In this document: one piece after another, positions 28,401 to 38,200 of the stretch | How positions within the stretch are numbered: the first letter of the stretch is position 1 | How the letters are laid out: each line of letters starts with the position of its first letter | Source: JBHJHP01 sp042219825 | GTDB lineage: Bacteria; Bacteroidota; Bacteroidia; Bacteroidales; UBA5342 | Assembly (NCBI RefSeq): GCF_042219825.1 | Contig: NZ_JBHJHQ010000008.1 | Coordinates: 124,001 to 188,000 of the forward strand | Reading direction: 5' to 3' | Length of the DNA: 64,000 bases | Made by a program: the position numbers and the translations under genes | Notes under the pieces: generated by a model | Database searches by the model: none | Told to the model about the DNA's origin: nothing | Seen by the model: the letters and a program-made list of their open reading frames with translations, nothing else

Positions 28401-29688
28401 CAAATATGATCTTACAGGACTGAACCAAAATGTTTGGTTTGACAGGGACAAAGTGGAAAAAATACTGGTCAACCTCATCTCTAATGCATTTAAATTCACA
28501 CCTGATAAAGGACAAATCACAATTAATAATCGCTTTGATTATAAACAGGGAACTGGTAAACCTGAATACTTGATTTTGTCAGTTTCTGATAGCGGAATTG
28601 GCATTCCTCAGGATAAACTTGACAGGATATTTGATCGCTTTTTCCAGGTAAATGACTCTAACGAAAGAATTGCAGAAGGTACCGGCATCGGACTTGCGCT
28701 GACCAAAGAGCTTGTGGAGTTGTACCATGGTAAAATTAGTGTGGAAAGTACAGAAGGTAAGGGAACCATTTTTAGCCTTCGGCTTCCGGTGGCAAAAGAA
28801 AAGTTCCGGGACGATGAAAAAGTTAGTCATTCTCTTGAAATAATAGAAGCCCCAATAGGAGATCACATGATACTAGGTGATAAACCTAAAACCGGTAAAA
28901 TAACAAAACCAAGAATCAGGGATAAAAAACCTCTTGTACTTATTGTTGAGGACAATGCAGATCTTACAAATTATATTACAGGTATTCTTTCAGAAAATTT
29001 CGTGGTGCTAAGTGCTGAAAATGGTCAGAAAGGGCTAACAGTTGCTATAGACACCATCCCTGACCTAGTTATTAGTGATTTAATGATGCCTGTAATGGAT
29101 GGTATGAAAATGTGCCATATTCTGAAGAATGATGAAAGGACCACTCACATACCATTAATTATGCTCACAGCTAAAGCCGGTAAGTGTAGCAAAATAGAGG
29201 GATTGCAGGCAGGTGCTGATGATTATTTAATAAAACCTTTTGATGCAGAAGAACTGCTGATAAGGATAAAAAATCTTATTGATCAGCGCAAACGGCTCCG
29301 GGAAAAATTCAGCAGGGATCTTTTAGTGCGTAAAACATCAGGCTTCTCGTCACTGGACAACGATCCATTGATCAAAAAATTATTTGAACATTTCGAAAGA
29401 AATTATGCCAGTTCAGATTTCAAAGTTGATGAGATTGGAAAGGAACTAAACATGAGCAGGTCACAGTTTTTCAGAAAAATACATGCACTTACCGGTGAAA
29501 CTCCCAATGCCCTGTTAAGAATTTACCGGATTAAAAAAGCAGCTTCAATGATAGAATCCGGAGAAAATAATATTATTGGAATAATGTATGAAGTCGGATT
29601 CAACAGCACATCTCATTTTGCCAGCAACTTCAGAAAATACTTCGGAATGAATCCATCCGATTACCGGGATTCACTTTTAAAAGATTAA
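25492..29688 (+). CDS. Hybrid two-component system regulator (HTCS), paralogue 1
   Basis: A 1398-residue one-protein signalling system: it senses a ligand in the periplasm and binds DNA through its own C-terminus. A signal/anchor segment (about 20-41) is followed by a periplasmic two-propeller sensor of Reg_prop repeats (DSEGFIWFGSEEGLYRYDGS, DSKGNIWIGTNWGLNRYN, DDKGNLWLGTRVGLSRFN) and a Y_Y_Y domain (about 760-815). One membrane helix lies at about 820-840. HisKA has His880 in VSHEFRTPLTLIRG; HATPase has NLISNAFKFTPDKG and GTGIGLALTKEL. The receiver domain begins LVLIVEDNADL with Asp1196 in VISDLMMPV. The AraC-type HTH occupies about 1297-1395. All phosphorelay residues are present. It resembles the 39665 gene along its whole length. 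The likely targets are the neighbouring cargo promoters, not a SusC/SusD locus. Confidence 0.95.
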   Translation: MLSAITCFIVFKINIIFGFKFLLQIRFVLLFFCLFSITYSQEYYYEVNRIPLRGELANFKGRCMLQDSEGFIWFGSEEGLYRYDGSRFRIFRNDPFDSNSISHYVINCLFEDSKGNIWIGTNWGLNRYNKFTESFERFITSKITPFVLESNNINDITEDEAGNLWIAHRNGFSTYNRIKNIFKNYSIEPEDKNRLDNFYTIRSIAYDKRGYIWLDAERRVYRLNLVSDSVEYIGETWDSPLNKDSSGHYILPPWYIYPEHFKNGTYPHIPIGSKSPPILNNVYIRAGIRDNQNNTWVRTSSGIYGFNTDSKEIYYKPHESEYPVTEEYYFSSVLLVDNAGSIWYYTDKSINQIIKRTKYFKAYKPDPHSENYVNLYPEMNANKIRIGGEAGIYIFNPESGQFEAWCKDTCKNNTHDVGPVLLDSKKSLWIGITNLGVLRFRNIEQAEPEFEIIDGSSNRTSFRNPFLCVRYLFEDNNKRIWFGFDQARPWYYYDLNQECLYKLADNPNANSKIPHNLQIFTELDSGTLLALGKNGLYKIIPPIENISKTMATPSDVKECKAIDGNGTIWSIPGVRNFYRNEEGILWLGTSSYGLIKLIPNHVSDPIDFKITFFTTKNGLPSNDVVTIVDDDKGNLWLGTRVGLSRFNIATESFTNFTVKDGLPSNSIWRTAFKMKSGEIFMTSRNGLFLFLPDSINHITNESSPLVLTQLSVNNIVIKPGKDSILSRSVTYTDFIELNYNQNNLSLSYALLKFQNIGMNQYKYKLEGFNDDWVYAGNRTDVDFNNLKPGKYTFHVIATSDLGVWNEGDASISILIHQPPWLTWYAYLLYAVLLTAIGIWFWRFQNNRMKLKRAVELERMEKEKVSEIDRIKSRFFANVSHEFRTPLTLIRGPLDDLKKQNKKTVSLRKDLLDIMHRNTLRLQTLINQLLDISKMETGKISMQVSEGNIEVLIRTIIQSFVSLAESKKITYKYDLTGLNQNVWFDRDKVEKILVNLISNAFKFTPDKGQITINNRFDYKQGTGKPEYLILSVSDSGIGIPQDKLDRIFDRFFQVNDSNERIAEGTGIGLALTKELVELYHGKISVESTEGKGTIFSLRLPVAKEKFRDDEKVSHSLEIIEAPIGDHMILGDKPKTGKITKPRIRDKKPLVLIVEDNADLTNYITGILSENFVVLSAENGQKGLTVAIDTIPDLVISDLMMPVMDGMKMCHILKNDERTTHIPLIMLTAKAGKCSKIEGLQAGADDYLIKPFDAEELLIRIKNLIDQRKRLREKFSRDLLVRKTSGFSSLDNDPLIKKLFEHFERNYASSDFKVDEIGKELNMSRSQFFRKIHALTGETPNALLRIYRIKKAASMIESGENNIIGIMYEVGFNSTSHFASNFRKYFGMNPSDYRDSLLKD

Positions 29689-30000
29689 AGTTCCCGATAT
29701 ATTCCCCCCTTTGTATTTCCCCCAACGGGGGAAAATTAATTCACAACCCGATAGTTGCAATACTCACTCGCAAGTTGCAGATTTGAGGCTGTCCCAAAAA
29801 GGCAAATAAGAATATAAGGAACTTATAAATTGATAGTGATCCTTCTATTACCCCTCCAAACCTCCCCTAAAGTGGGAGGCTTTAAGTCCCCTTTAGGGGA
29901 TTTAGGGGTAGTTTTTAAAAAGCTACTAACAATCCGTAAGTAAAACTTATACAGATTTTACTTTTTGGACAGCTTCTTAAGGATAGCGTAAAACTTTCCT
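29689..30000. other. Intergenic stretch with palindromes between HTCS 1 and its presumed target
   Basis: Holds a TTTCCCCC/GGGGGAAA hairpin (29716-29734, preceded by a CCCCTTTGTA-like string akin to the 141-bp repeat ends), and the nested palindrome at 29849-29910. No gene is visible. The first hairpin lies about 30 bases past the HTCS stop but has A rather than T after it, so it is a poor terminator. Confidence 0.5.
29849..29910. repeat. Nested palindrome able to form a three-way junction
   Basis: Outer arms TACCCCT (29849-29855) and AGGGGTA (29904-29910) enclose two small hairpins: CCTCCC/GGGAGG (29861-29866 with 29874-29879) and TCCCC/GGGGA (29887-29891 with 29896-29900). T follows on the plus strand (29912-29916), so it could also terminate the HTCS transcript. 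Confidence 0.6.
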
Positions 30001-30044
30001 CATTTTGATACAATACCGTCCAAGAATGAGACAATACCGATCGA
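30001..30044 (+). promoter_or_regulatory. Direct-repeat operator A (proposed HTCS binding site)
   Basis: Two direct repeats with cores GATACAATACCG (30007-30018) and GAGACAATACCG (30028-30039), centre to centre exactly 21 bp. A weak -7 box TATGTTTT (30072-30079) lies 32 bp further on. The same pair stands before the genes at 35224 and 44033. The AraC family commonly binds tandem direct half-sites two helical turns apart, which is the spacing seen. This copy is the most diverged of the three. Confidence 0.75.
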
Positions 30045-30159
30045 CGACCGTATTTTAAACCAGTAATTTTATATGTTTTTTGATCCCATTATCTCTCATT
30101 CTGCAGAAAAAGATCTGCTTGATATTATAAAAATATGATGTGTTTAAAATCAAATCCCT

Positions 30160-31932
30160 ATGAAGACACGAATTTTTATATTAAGTCTATTGCTCATTGG
30201 CTTTTCAATGACACAATTTGCTACGGTCATAAGCGTACCATCTGATTATGAAACCATCCAGGCAGCTATTAATGCTGCCAGCGAAGGCGACACCGTTCTG
30301 GTTGCCGAAGGAACCTACTACGAAAACCTTGTTATTACAGGGAAAGCTATTACACTTGCCAGTGAATTTATTCTTGATGGGAAGTCAACTCACATTTCAA
30401 AAACAATTATTGATGGAAGTCAACCTGTAAATCCGGCAGTGGGCTCTGTTGTCTTTTTGACCAGTATTCCAAACAGCAATACCACTTTAAAGGGATTTAC
30501 TTTAACAGGAGGTTCTGGCTCATATGTAGATCTTTTAGGGGCTTATATTGGTGGAGCGGTCCTGCTTTTTAACAATGGTGCCGTTATTGAGAATAATATT
30601 GTAGCTGATAACAGTATTGTACAAAATAATGCAACTTTTCCTGGCATTGGTGGCGCCTTTTTAAGTAACAATACAATAATAATCAGGCATAATAAAATTT
30701 TAAGAAATTCTACTATTGCCTCTGATATAACTTCGGGAGGAGGCATAGGACTTCTAATTGCGTCCCAAGGTGTTACCGTTCGAATTAATCATAATATCAT
30801 CTCGGACAACTCGCTTACATGTACCGAAGGCTACAGCACTTTGGGAGGAGGTATAGAAATTGAAACCGCACACGGTTTCGGACCGGATATCCAGATAAAC
30901 AATAACACCATTACAGGAAACGCATTGCATAGTGAAACGAGCATGGGAGGAGGCATGTATATTGAGTTTTGGGAGAACGTGCCACCAGATAACAGCACCT
31001 TAAACGTCCAGATTTTCAATAACATCATAACCAATAATTATGCGCAGGATAAAGGTGGAGGCCTTGCCTTTTTCAGCATGGGAGGAATTACTCAACCTGC
31101 TTTTACCTATCCCATTGTTCCCTTGGTAATGAATAACACGCTACTTGATAATAAGGCTTCCGATGGAGCGGGTGTCTTCAGTTATGATTTAAACTTATTA
31201 TTACTGAATAATATTTTATGGGATGAAACAGATGGTGAGAACTGTCGTGAAATTTTCCAGGATTATTTGCCTGACGTTCATTTCAGATCCGATTTAACAT
31301 GGTTTGCCGATAATAATGATGGTAACCTTTATGCATTCAATAACTGTATAAAAGGAGGCGAGGCTGAACTGCAAGGAGCATGGTTTGGTGAAAATAATAT
31401 TGAAGCTTATCCAAAGGTAAATCCTGCACTCTTCAAACTCCTGCCTAAAAGTCCGTGTTTAGGAACTGGCGCAGAATCTGTCCAGATTGATGATGAGTGG
31501 TACACGGCACCTGACTTCGATTTTTATGATAATCCGCGACCGGATGCAGAAACGGGCCTTGTTGATATGGGGGCAGTTATGTCTGATGATCTGAGACGGA
31601 CTGGCCAACGGAACCAGTATGGATGGCAAGCCACAAAACACAGCAAATTAAAAACAGCATTCATGGAAAACGGAACTGCAGATGCTAAGAAAACGCAAGG
31701 AGTATTACACATCTATCCAAATCCAATCGCTGAAATTGCAACGGTAAGTGTAACAAATCAGGCCTTAATTACGGGACTGGAGTTAATTGATGTGAGTGGC
31801 AAGGTTGTGCGACACACAGAAAACCTACAGAACAATACCGTAATTCTTAACCGACAAGGATTAAGTAACGGGATGTACCTGTTACGTATCCATGCCGACA
31901 GAATTTATCTGAAAAAAGTCATTCTTCAATAA
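30160..31932 (+). CDS. Secreted right-handed parallel beta-helix protein with T9SS sorting domain (1)
   Basis: A 590-residue secreted protein. Signal peptide about 1-21. A DUF1565/NosD-like N-terminal cap (PSDYETIQAAINAASEGDTV, then LVAEGTYYENL) opens a right-handed beta-helix of Asn-rich rungs (NNTITGNAL, NNIITNNYA, GGGxxx turns) to about 380. A 'choice-of-anchor Q' style segment (SPCLGTGAESV, DNPRPDAETGLVDMGAV) closes it. Residues about 515-590 are a T9SS type A C-terminal domain (IYPNPIAEIATVSV, GLSNGMYLLRIHAD, KKVILQ), so it is exported by T9SS and displayed or released. Beta-helices of this type include polysaccharide lyases, but no catalytic residues can be pointed to. Preceded by operator A. 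Confidence 0.88.
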   Translation: MKTRIFILSLLLIGFSMTQFATVISVPSDYETIQAAINAASEGDTVLVAEGTYYENLVITGKAITLASEFILDGKSTHISKTIIDGSQPVNPAVGSVVFLTSIPNSNTTLKGFTLTGGSGSYVDLLGAYIGGAVLLFNNGAVIENNIVADNSIVQNNATFPGIGGAFLSNNTIIIRHNKILRNSTIASDITSGGGIGLLIASQGVTVRINHNIISDNSLTCTEGYSTLGGGIEIETAHGFGPDIQINNNTITGNALHSETSMGGGMYIEFWENVPPDNSTLNVQIFNNIITNNYAQDKGGGLAFFSMGGITQPAFTYPIVPLVMNNTLLDNKASDGAGVFSYDLNLLLLNNILWDETDGENCREIFQDYLPDVHFRSDLTWFADNNDGNLYAFNNCIKGGEAELQGAWFGENNIEAYPKVNPALFKLLPKSPCLGTGAESVQIDDEWYTAPDFDFYDNPRPDAETGLVDMGAVMSDDLRRTGQRNQYGWQATKHSKLKTAFMENGTADAKKTQGVLHIYPNPIAEIATVSVTNQALITGLELIDVSGKVVRHTENLQNNTVILNRQGLSNGMYLLRIHADRIYLKKVILQ

Positions 31933-31946
31933 CAAAGGCTTTGTAC

Positions 31947-31984
31947 GCATTTCCCGGCTCATACTACCCGGGAAATGCTTTTTT
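31947..31984 (+). terminator. Strong terminator between the two beta-helix genes
   Basis: A perfect 11-bp stem (31947-31957 with 31968-31978), 10-base loop, then six T (31979-31984). It lies only 24 bp before the next ATG, so the second gene must depend on read-through or on a promoter inside the first. Confidence 0.88.
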
Positions 31985-32008
31985 ATGCTCACTTAAAATC
32001 TGTAAATT

Positions 32009-34921
32009 ATGAAACGATATTACACCATTTTTTCATGCATCATTTTCTTATGCACCTTTTCTTATGGTACAGTGATAAACGTGCCTGCCGACTCATCTAC
32101 AATACAAGCTGCTATCAATGGCGCCAATGAAGGCGATACCATCCTTGTAGCCGAAGGAACTTATTACGAAAACATCAATTACAACGGAAAAGCCATTACC
32201 GTAACCAGCCATTTTATTATGGATGGCGATACCTCGCATATTTCTAAAACCATTATTGATGGTAGCCAGCCATCCCATCCTGATTCTGCCTCTGTAGTCA
32301 GACTCATGGCCGATCAGGATACGACTTCAGTGCTATGTGGTTTTACCCTTACAGGAGGGAAAGGAATGAGATATAATAACCAGGGAACCTATGTTATGGC
32401 CGGTGGTGGAATTGTAATATTCCAAGGAGCTAAAATTGAAAATAACATTATTCACGGGAATGAAGTTATTTCGGATAATTTATTGTCCTTAGGTGGTGGA
32501 ATAGTTGCAAAATCTGAAGGGAATGATGTTGTAATAAGAAATAATATTATAAGGGATAATGTTTGTACAACCGGCGGACAAGCCCAGGGAGGTGGTATTA
32601 ATTTAATTGGAGACAATAATAAATTTATAGTTGAAAACAATACGATTAAAAATAACAAAACTCAGTGTACTGATCCGAGCACAAATAATTATTTATCGGC
32701 GGGAGCCGGACTGCTTTATGTGAGTAGTGATCCCAAAAATTGTACCTTAATTTTTAAAGGCAACAAAATATTAGGAAATACAAGCACCGGAAATCTGTCC
32801 CGGGGTGGTGGGGTCTATATAGAATTACTCAAATTTACTGCCTCACAAAATGGATTATTACCTTATATCGACATATCCAATAATATTATTTCAAATAACA
32901 GCGCGGGGCAATATGGTGGTGGTTTGTACTTTGATGAAGATAACAATTACTATTACAGTAGAAACCCTATGCCTTTAGTTATTAACAATACGATTATGGG
33001 AAATTCTGCTTCTGTAGGAAGGGAAATTTATAACAGTGGATTGAAACTATTATTGATGAATAACATTATCTGGAATGATTACACACCAATGTTTGCTACC
33101 AATAATGGTAAGTATGAAGCCAGGTACAATGTTATAAAAAAAGGATATACTGGTGAAGGAAACATAGATTCTGATCCTATGCTTGATCCTGAAACCTTTG
33201 CATTAACAGAAACCAGTCCTTGTATTGGCAAAGGCGCTTATTCCGTTAAAATTGATACTAAATGGTATCCTGTACCCATTTTGGATTATTTAGATCTTCC
33301 CAGGCCAAATGCTGTGGACCAATGGACCGATATGGGTGCCATAGAATCTGAATTTGCCCGGCCGGATGATCCTACATTAATTAAAGTACCAACCGAAATT
33401 ACCACCATTCAGGCCGCCATCAATGCCTCGAATGAAGGTGATACCGTTCTGGTTGCCGAAGGCACCTACTTCGAAAACATAGATTATAAAGGCAAAGCCA
33501 TTACGGTGGCCAGTCAGTTTATCGAAGATGGTGACACCTCGCATATTTCTAAAACCATTATTGACGGGAGTCAACCGTCACATCCTGATACAGCATCGGT
33601 TGTCAGGTTTTTAGCTGATGAGGATACGACCTCTGTCTTAAACGGATTTACAATAACAGGAGGAAAGGGAATACGATATTACGCCAACGGTTCTTATTTC
33701 AGGACTGGTGGCGGTATCTTCAGTATACACGGTGCAAAGATTATAAACAATATTATCTCCAACAACGAATTGACCGTTGGATCCATTTCCACATTTGGTG
33801 CCGGAATTGCATGTAATTCAAACTATGGGAACCTGATTATAAGAAACAATCTTATAAAAGAAAATAAGTCAAATACTGGCTTATATAGTCAGGGAGGTGG
33901 AATAGGCGTTCATGGAACCGGTTATTTCTATTTGATTGAAAACAATTCCATCATCAATAATTCAGCAATGTCTACTGCAAACAGCACAACAGCAGGTGGT
34001 GGTATTTTTTGTTCTTCAGAAAATCCTAAGAACGCCATTCTGATTCTTAGAAACAACAGAATTATTGATAATGAAACAACCGGTACAAATTCTTCCGGGG
34101 GAGGACTGTTTTATTTAATTAATCCATTTACAGAAGCACAAAATGGACTGGTTCCAAACGCTGAAATCTACAATAATATCGTTTCAGGAAACAAAGCATT
34201 GCGGCGTGGTGGAGGTTTTCTGTTTATTGATACAAATAGTGCATATTCCGATCTCGCTGAACCAGCAATAAAAGTCATCAACAACACTATAGTCAATAAT
34301 ACTGCACCGGCAGGAAGAGAAATTTACAACGAGGCGTTTAAAATACTGTTAGTAAATAATATCATCTGGAATGATCTCACACCTTTATTTGCTACAAACA
34401 AGGGTACTTACCAGGCCTGGAATAATTGCATTAAAGGTGGTTACCAAAGTGAATTTGGAAATATAGATACTGAGCCGTTGCTTGATTCATTAACTTTCGA
34501 ATTGGGAACAGGAAGCCCCTGTATTGATGCAGGCATTGATTCTGTAGAAGTTGGTGGACTATGGTATTATGCCCCAATACGCGATTTCAGAGATTCAATT
34601 CGTCCAAAACCGGTAAATACCAATCCTGACATTGGCGCCATAGAGTCTTCAAGGCCCTGGGATGGCATCCGGCAAACAAGGCTTCTTGATGTGTTTGTTT
34701 TGATCTATCCAAATCCTGCGTCAGATATATTACAAATTGAAGTTTTAAAAGCAGAACAATTCAACATTCAAATCATTTCTCTCAAGGGCCAATCCGTCTT
34801 TGAAACCAAAATGGATAAACCAGAAAAAGAGATTGACGTATCGAATCTGAAAGCCGGAATGTATTTAATAAGGATCAGTTCAAAAGATAAGATCGTTACA
34901 GAGAAATTAATCAAGCTCTAA
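32009..34921 (+). CDS. Secreted double parallel beta-helix protein with T9SS sorting domain (2)
   Basis: A 970-residue secreted protein. Signal peptide about 1-20. Two homologous beta-helix modules follow: about 22-450 (VPADSSTIQAAINGANEGDT, GGIVIFQGAKIENNIIHGNE) and about 457-885 (VPTEITTIQAAINASNEGDT, GGIFSIHGAKIINNIISNNE). Each ends in an anchor-Q-like segment (SPCIGKGAYSV, SPCIDAGIDSV) with DxGAIES. The modules also match the single module of the upstream gene, including DGDTSHISKTIIDGSQPSHP. Residues about 895-970 are a T9SS type A sorting domain (IYPNPASDILQIEVL, NLKAGMYLIRISSKD, TEKLIKL). Probably surface-exposed; the ligand or substrate is unknown. Cap-to-cap similarity shows an internal duplication of a whole domain. 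Confidence 0.88.
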   Translation: MKRYYTIFSCIIFLCTFSYGTVINVPADSSTIQAAINGANEGDTILVAEGTYYENINYNGKAITVTSHFIMDGDTSHISKTIIDGSQPSHPDSASVVRLMADQDTTSVLCGFTLTGGKGMRYNNQGTYVMAGGGIVIFQGAKIENNIIHGNEVISDNLLSLGGGIVAKSEGNDVVIRNNIIRDNVCTTGGQAQGGGINLIGDNNKFIVENNTIKNNKTQCTDPSTNNYLSAGAGLLYVSSDPKNCTLIFKGNKILGNTSTGNLSRGGGVYIELLKFTASQNGLLPYIDISNNIISNNSAGQYGGGLYFDEDNNYYYSRNPMPLVINNTIMGNSASVGREIYNSGLKLLLMNNIIWNDYTPMFATNNGKYEARYNVIKKGYTGEGNIDSDPMLDPETFALTETSPCIGKGAYSVKIDTKWYPVPILDYLDLPRPNAVDQWTDMGAIESEFARPDDPTLIKVPTEITTIQAAINASNEGDTVLVAEGTYFENIDYKGKAITVASQFIEDGDTSHISKTIIDGSQPSHPDTASVVRFLADEDTTSVLNGFTITGGKGIRYYANGSYFRTGGGIFSIHGAKIINNIISNNELTVGSISTFGAGIACNSNYGNLIIRNNLIKENKSNTGLYSQGGGIGVHGTGYFYLIENNSIINNSAMSTANSTTAGGGIFCSSENPKNAILILRNNRIIDNETTGTNSSGGGLFYLINPFTEAQNGLVPNAEIYNNIVSGNKALRRGGGFLFIDTNSAYSDLAEPAIKVINNTIVNNTAPAGREIYNEAFKILLVNNIIWNDLTPLFATNKGTYQAWNNCIKGGYQSEFGNIDTEPLLDSLTFELGTGSPCIDAGIDSVEVGGLWYYAPIRDFRDSIRPKPVNTNPDIGAIESSRPWDGIRQTRLLDVFVLIYPNPASDILQIEVLKAEQFNIQIISLKGQSVFETKMDKPEKEIDVSNLKAGMYLIRISSKDKIVTEKLIKL

Positions 34922-34947
34922 GGATTAAGAATAGTTAGAATGGGATA

Positions 34948-34970
34948 GCACAAACAAGCGTTTGTACTTT
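34948..34970 (+). terminator. Weak terminator after the double beta-helix gene
   Basis: Stem 34948-34955 with 34960-34967 (one mismatch), loop AAGC group, then TTT. The 25 bases between the stop codon and this hairpin resemble the corresponding stretch after the decayed sorting domain at 46846, so the two 3' ends share ancestry. Confidence 0.55.
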
Positions 34971-34995
34971 ATTACCCCTTCTCCCGCGAAAGAGA

Positions 34996-35018
34996 TCTCC
35001 CCCTGAATCAGGGGGAGA
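34996..35018. repeat. Palindromic element, copy 2
   Basis: The same 11-bp palindrome as at 25151-25173 (TCTCCCCCTGA and TCAGGGGGAGA around one base), again preceded by GA and followed by AATACAAGAGGGGTCA. The surrounding 300-bp gap (34922-35223) otherwise holds only the hairpin above, operator B and its promoter. Confidence 0.75.
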
Positions 35019-35093
35019 ATACAAGAGGGGTCATTATCCCAGGTGAAAAGATTTTCTCCCTAAACCAAACCTTTAAACCTAAGTTTTATATCA

Positions 35094-35136
35094 TTTTGAG
35101 ACGATATCGTTCAACTTTGAGACGATACCGTTCGAC
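35094..35136 (+). promoter_or_regulatory. Direct-repeat operator B (proposed HTCS binding site)
   Basis: Cores GAGACGATATCG (35098-35109) and GAGACGATACCG (35119-35130), 21 bp apart, within longer repeats of the form TTTTGAGACGATACCGTTC. A perfect -7 box TATGTTTG (35161-35168) starts 31 bp after the second core. The intervening CAGTAATTTTAT is shared with the operator A promoter, where the -7 box is TATGTTTT. Confidence 0.82.
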
Positions 35137-35223
35137 GCGTCTTAATACCTGCAGTAATTTTATGTTTGAATTATGAAAAAGTAATGATTATGCAAGTAAT
35201 TATGAACGCCAAAATCAATCATT

Positions 35224-38200
35224 ATGAAACGTATTTACAATTCTGTCAGTTTACAACTAATGCTGACAACATTATTATGCTTCACTTTTATTTCCACAGT
35301 CAACGGACAGTGGAAAAGAGAAACGATTAACGCAAATGCAGCTAACCAATGTGCAGTGTTCCATGCTGATCTGGATACGGATGGAGACATGGATATCATT
35401 GCATCGAGCGGTTTCAGCACCGGTGAACTTATATGGTACGAAAATGATGGTAATGCAAACTGGACCATGCATAAAATAGCTACGAACAGAGGCGGCGTAG
35501 GTATTTCTGTTTACGACATCAATGCCGACGACAAACCGGATATCATTTATTGTTCCTATATGAATAATAAAGTATACTGGTATCAGAACAACGGCGGTTC
35601 ACCCCTTACCTGGACGGAGCATGTTGCTAAGAGTTGCACCGGCCCTGAAATTTCCTGTATCGGAGATATGGATAATGATGGTGATATGGATATTGTAGTA
35701 GCTCTGTATACAGGCAATTCCGTAATATGGCTTGAAAATGAAGGCAACGGTTCAACCTGGACATCACACACCATCGATAATTCGATGACTGGTGCTGCCG
35801 GGTGCCAGGCAAAAGACCTTAATAGTGACGGTATGCCGGATGTGGCTTGCGTATCATCATCAAATGGGGTACTGGCCTTTTATTTAAATGAAAATAACGG
35901 ACAGAACTGGACAAAGTCTGTTATTGACAACACATTATCAGGATGGAGTAATCTTGATGCCGGAGATTACGATAAGGATGGCGATCCGGATATTGTTGCT
36001 ACTGGAAGTTCTGTAAGTGATGTTGTCGTATATGAAAACGTCAGTGGAAATACAATCAGCTGGAACAAACATGTAGTGGATGGGTCTCTGACAGGAGCCT
36101 TCGGGACTAAATTCAAAGATATTAACAGCGATGGTCTGTTGGATGTTTTAGCAACAGCAACTAACGCCGGAGATGTAGTCTGGTACAAAAATAACGGTGG
36201 TTCGCCCGATGAATGGACCAAAATTACAATAGATGCCAACCTCCCAAGTGCATGGGACTGCGATGCTGCTGATTTTAACGGCAACGGATACCCCGAAGTT
36301 GTTGCGAACCAGGAATACACCATCGCAAACGGGATACTTGTCATGTACACGAATCCTTACGGCCCTGCCTGGCAACAGATGGCTTCGATGGATGTAAAAA
36401 GAAATGGGACAACGTCATGTGTTTTAAATAATTTGATTTATGTTTTTGGAGGGAGATCAAATAGTGGATTTACCTTAGATTCAGCAGATGTTTACAATAC
36501 AGAAACCAATGAATGGCATAATCTTGCACCTGTACCTGTAGATCTTCAGTCCAGTTCTGCAGAAGTTATTAATAATAAAATTTATTTAACAGGTGGATGG
36601 CGTCAAACAACATCCTTTTTTACAATTGATTCAACATTCGAATATGATCCGTCGAATAATGAATGGACGAGTAAAAAGCCCTGTCCGAAAAAGACCGGTT
36701 TAAATTCTTCTTGTGTCTATAACGACACTCTTTATCTATTTGGCGGATTTAATAGTACAGATCAAACCGGACAACAAGATGCATTGACATACGATCCTGT
36801 CAACAACTCCTGGGATAATGTAGCGGAAATGATTTACAAACGGGGAAGCGCAGGAATTGCTTGTGTTTATGATGAGCAAATATATGTAATTGGGGGTCTC
36901 GGTAACTATAATGGTTCAGGTGTTATGGCTAAAAAACCTGAAAAATATTCTCCTGGGAATGGCACCTGGACTGAACTGGCAGAAATGCCGGTACCAGTTA
37001 TCTATCATGGAGGTCTGATTTATAAAAATAAAGTATACATATTTGGCGGCGCCAGATATTATGGAGGAGATGCGATTAATACAATTCAGGAATATGATCC
37101 TGAAACTGACTCCTGGCGGTTAATGGAAGGAATGCCATTTAATCGCATCGGGAGTTTAAACAAAGTAAATAATTATGCATATATTATAGGAGGAGATGAC
37201 GGACATAATGTATCAACCGCTGAAGTATGGCGCTTCAACCTTGATTCCCTGAAGGAAGGTTGCGAAGATATAAATATCGTACAGATAGACCAGACACCGG
37301 TACCTGATAATATTAAGGTTGGTGAATCAGTCAGATTATTTACCAACATTTTACCATCAGATTTTGCAAACAAAACCCTGGAATGGACTTCGGATAATGA
37401 ATCGGTAGCCATCTTTGAGAATGGTTATATTAAGGGTATCAGCGAAGGAACTGCCACCATAACTGCAAAACTTAAATATGGTAGTTGTTCTGATTCTCAC
37501 ACAGTTCAGGTTAATGGCCCGGCCTGGCAACAAGTGAACAATACAGTGCCGGGAGATTTGACATGTATTTCAGAAAACAAAATTTACGTATTCGGATGTG
37601 GGACATCGGCAACAGCTATTGGGAACAAGGCATGGTCCTATAACACAGGAACAGATACCTGGACACAGTTAAATGATATGCCGGTCGGGATAACGGAAGG
37701 TGGCATAGGTTGTATCGGGGACAAAATTTACCTTGCAGGAGGATGGCAGGGCAATTGGGCAGCAACAGATTCAGTATTGATGTATGATACCTCCAATGGC
37801 ACATACGCCTTTAATAGTAAAATCCCATTAAAGTTAGGTTCCAGCGGATCATGCCTGATGGATAACAAAATGTATCTGTTTGGTGGCTGGGGGTTCCCTT
37901 TCCCGAACGTTTATCATCCATATGTTGTGTTAAGTTATGACCCTGAAAGTGGTTCAGGAGATATAACCTCTGTTCCAAATATGAATTATCCCCACGTTAT
38001 GCACGCTACTGCTGAAGTCATTGACGGTGAAATATACGTTATAGGCGGAGTTGACTTGCCTTCCAGTTATAATGTGCAACGATCTGAGAAATTTGATGGC
38101 GAAAAATGGAGCCCTATTGCTGAAATGCCCGTTCCGGTAACAGCACACAGAAGCATTGTACATGATAACAAGATTCTGGTATTTGGTGGCGACAGTTTAT

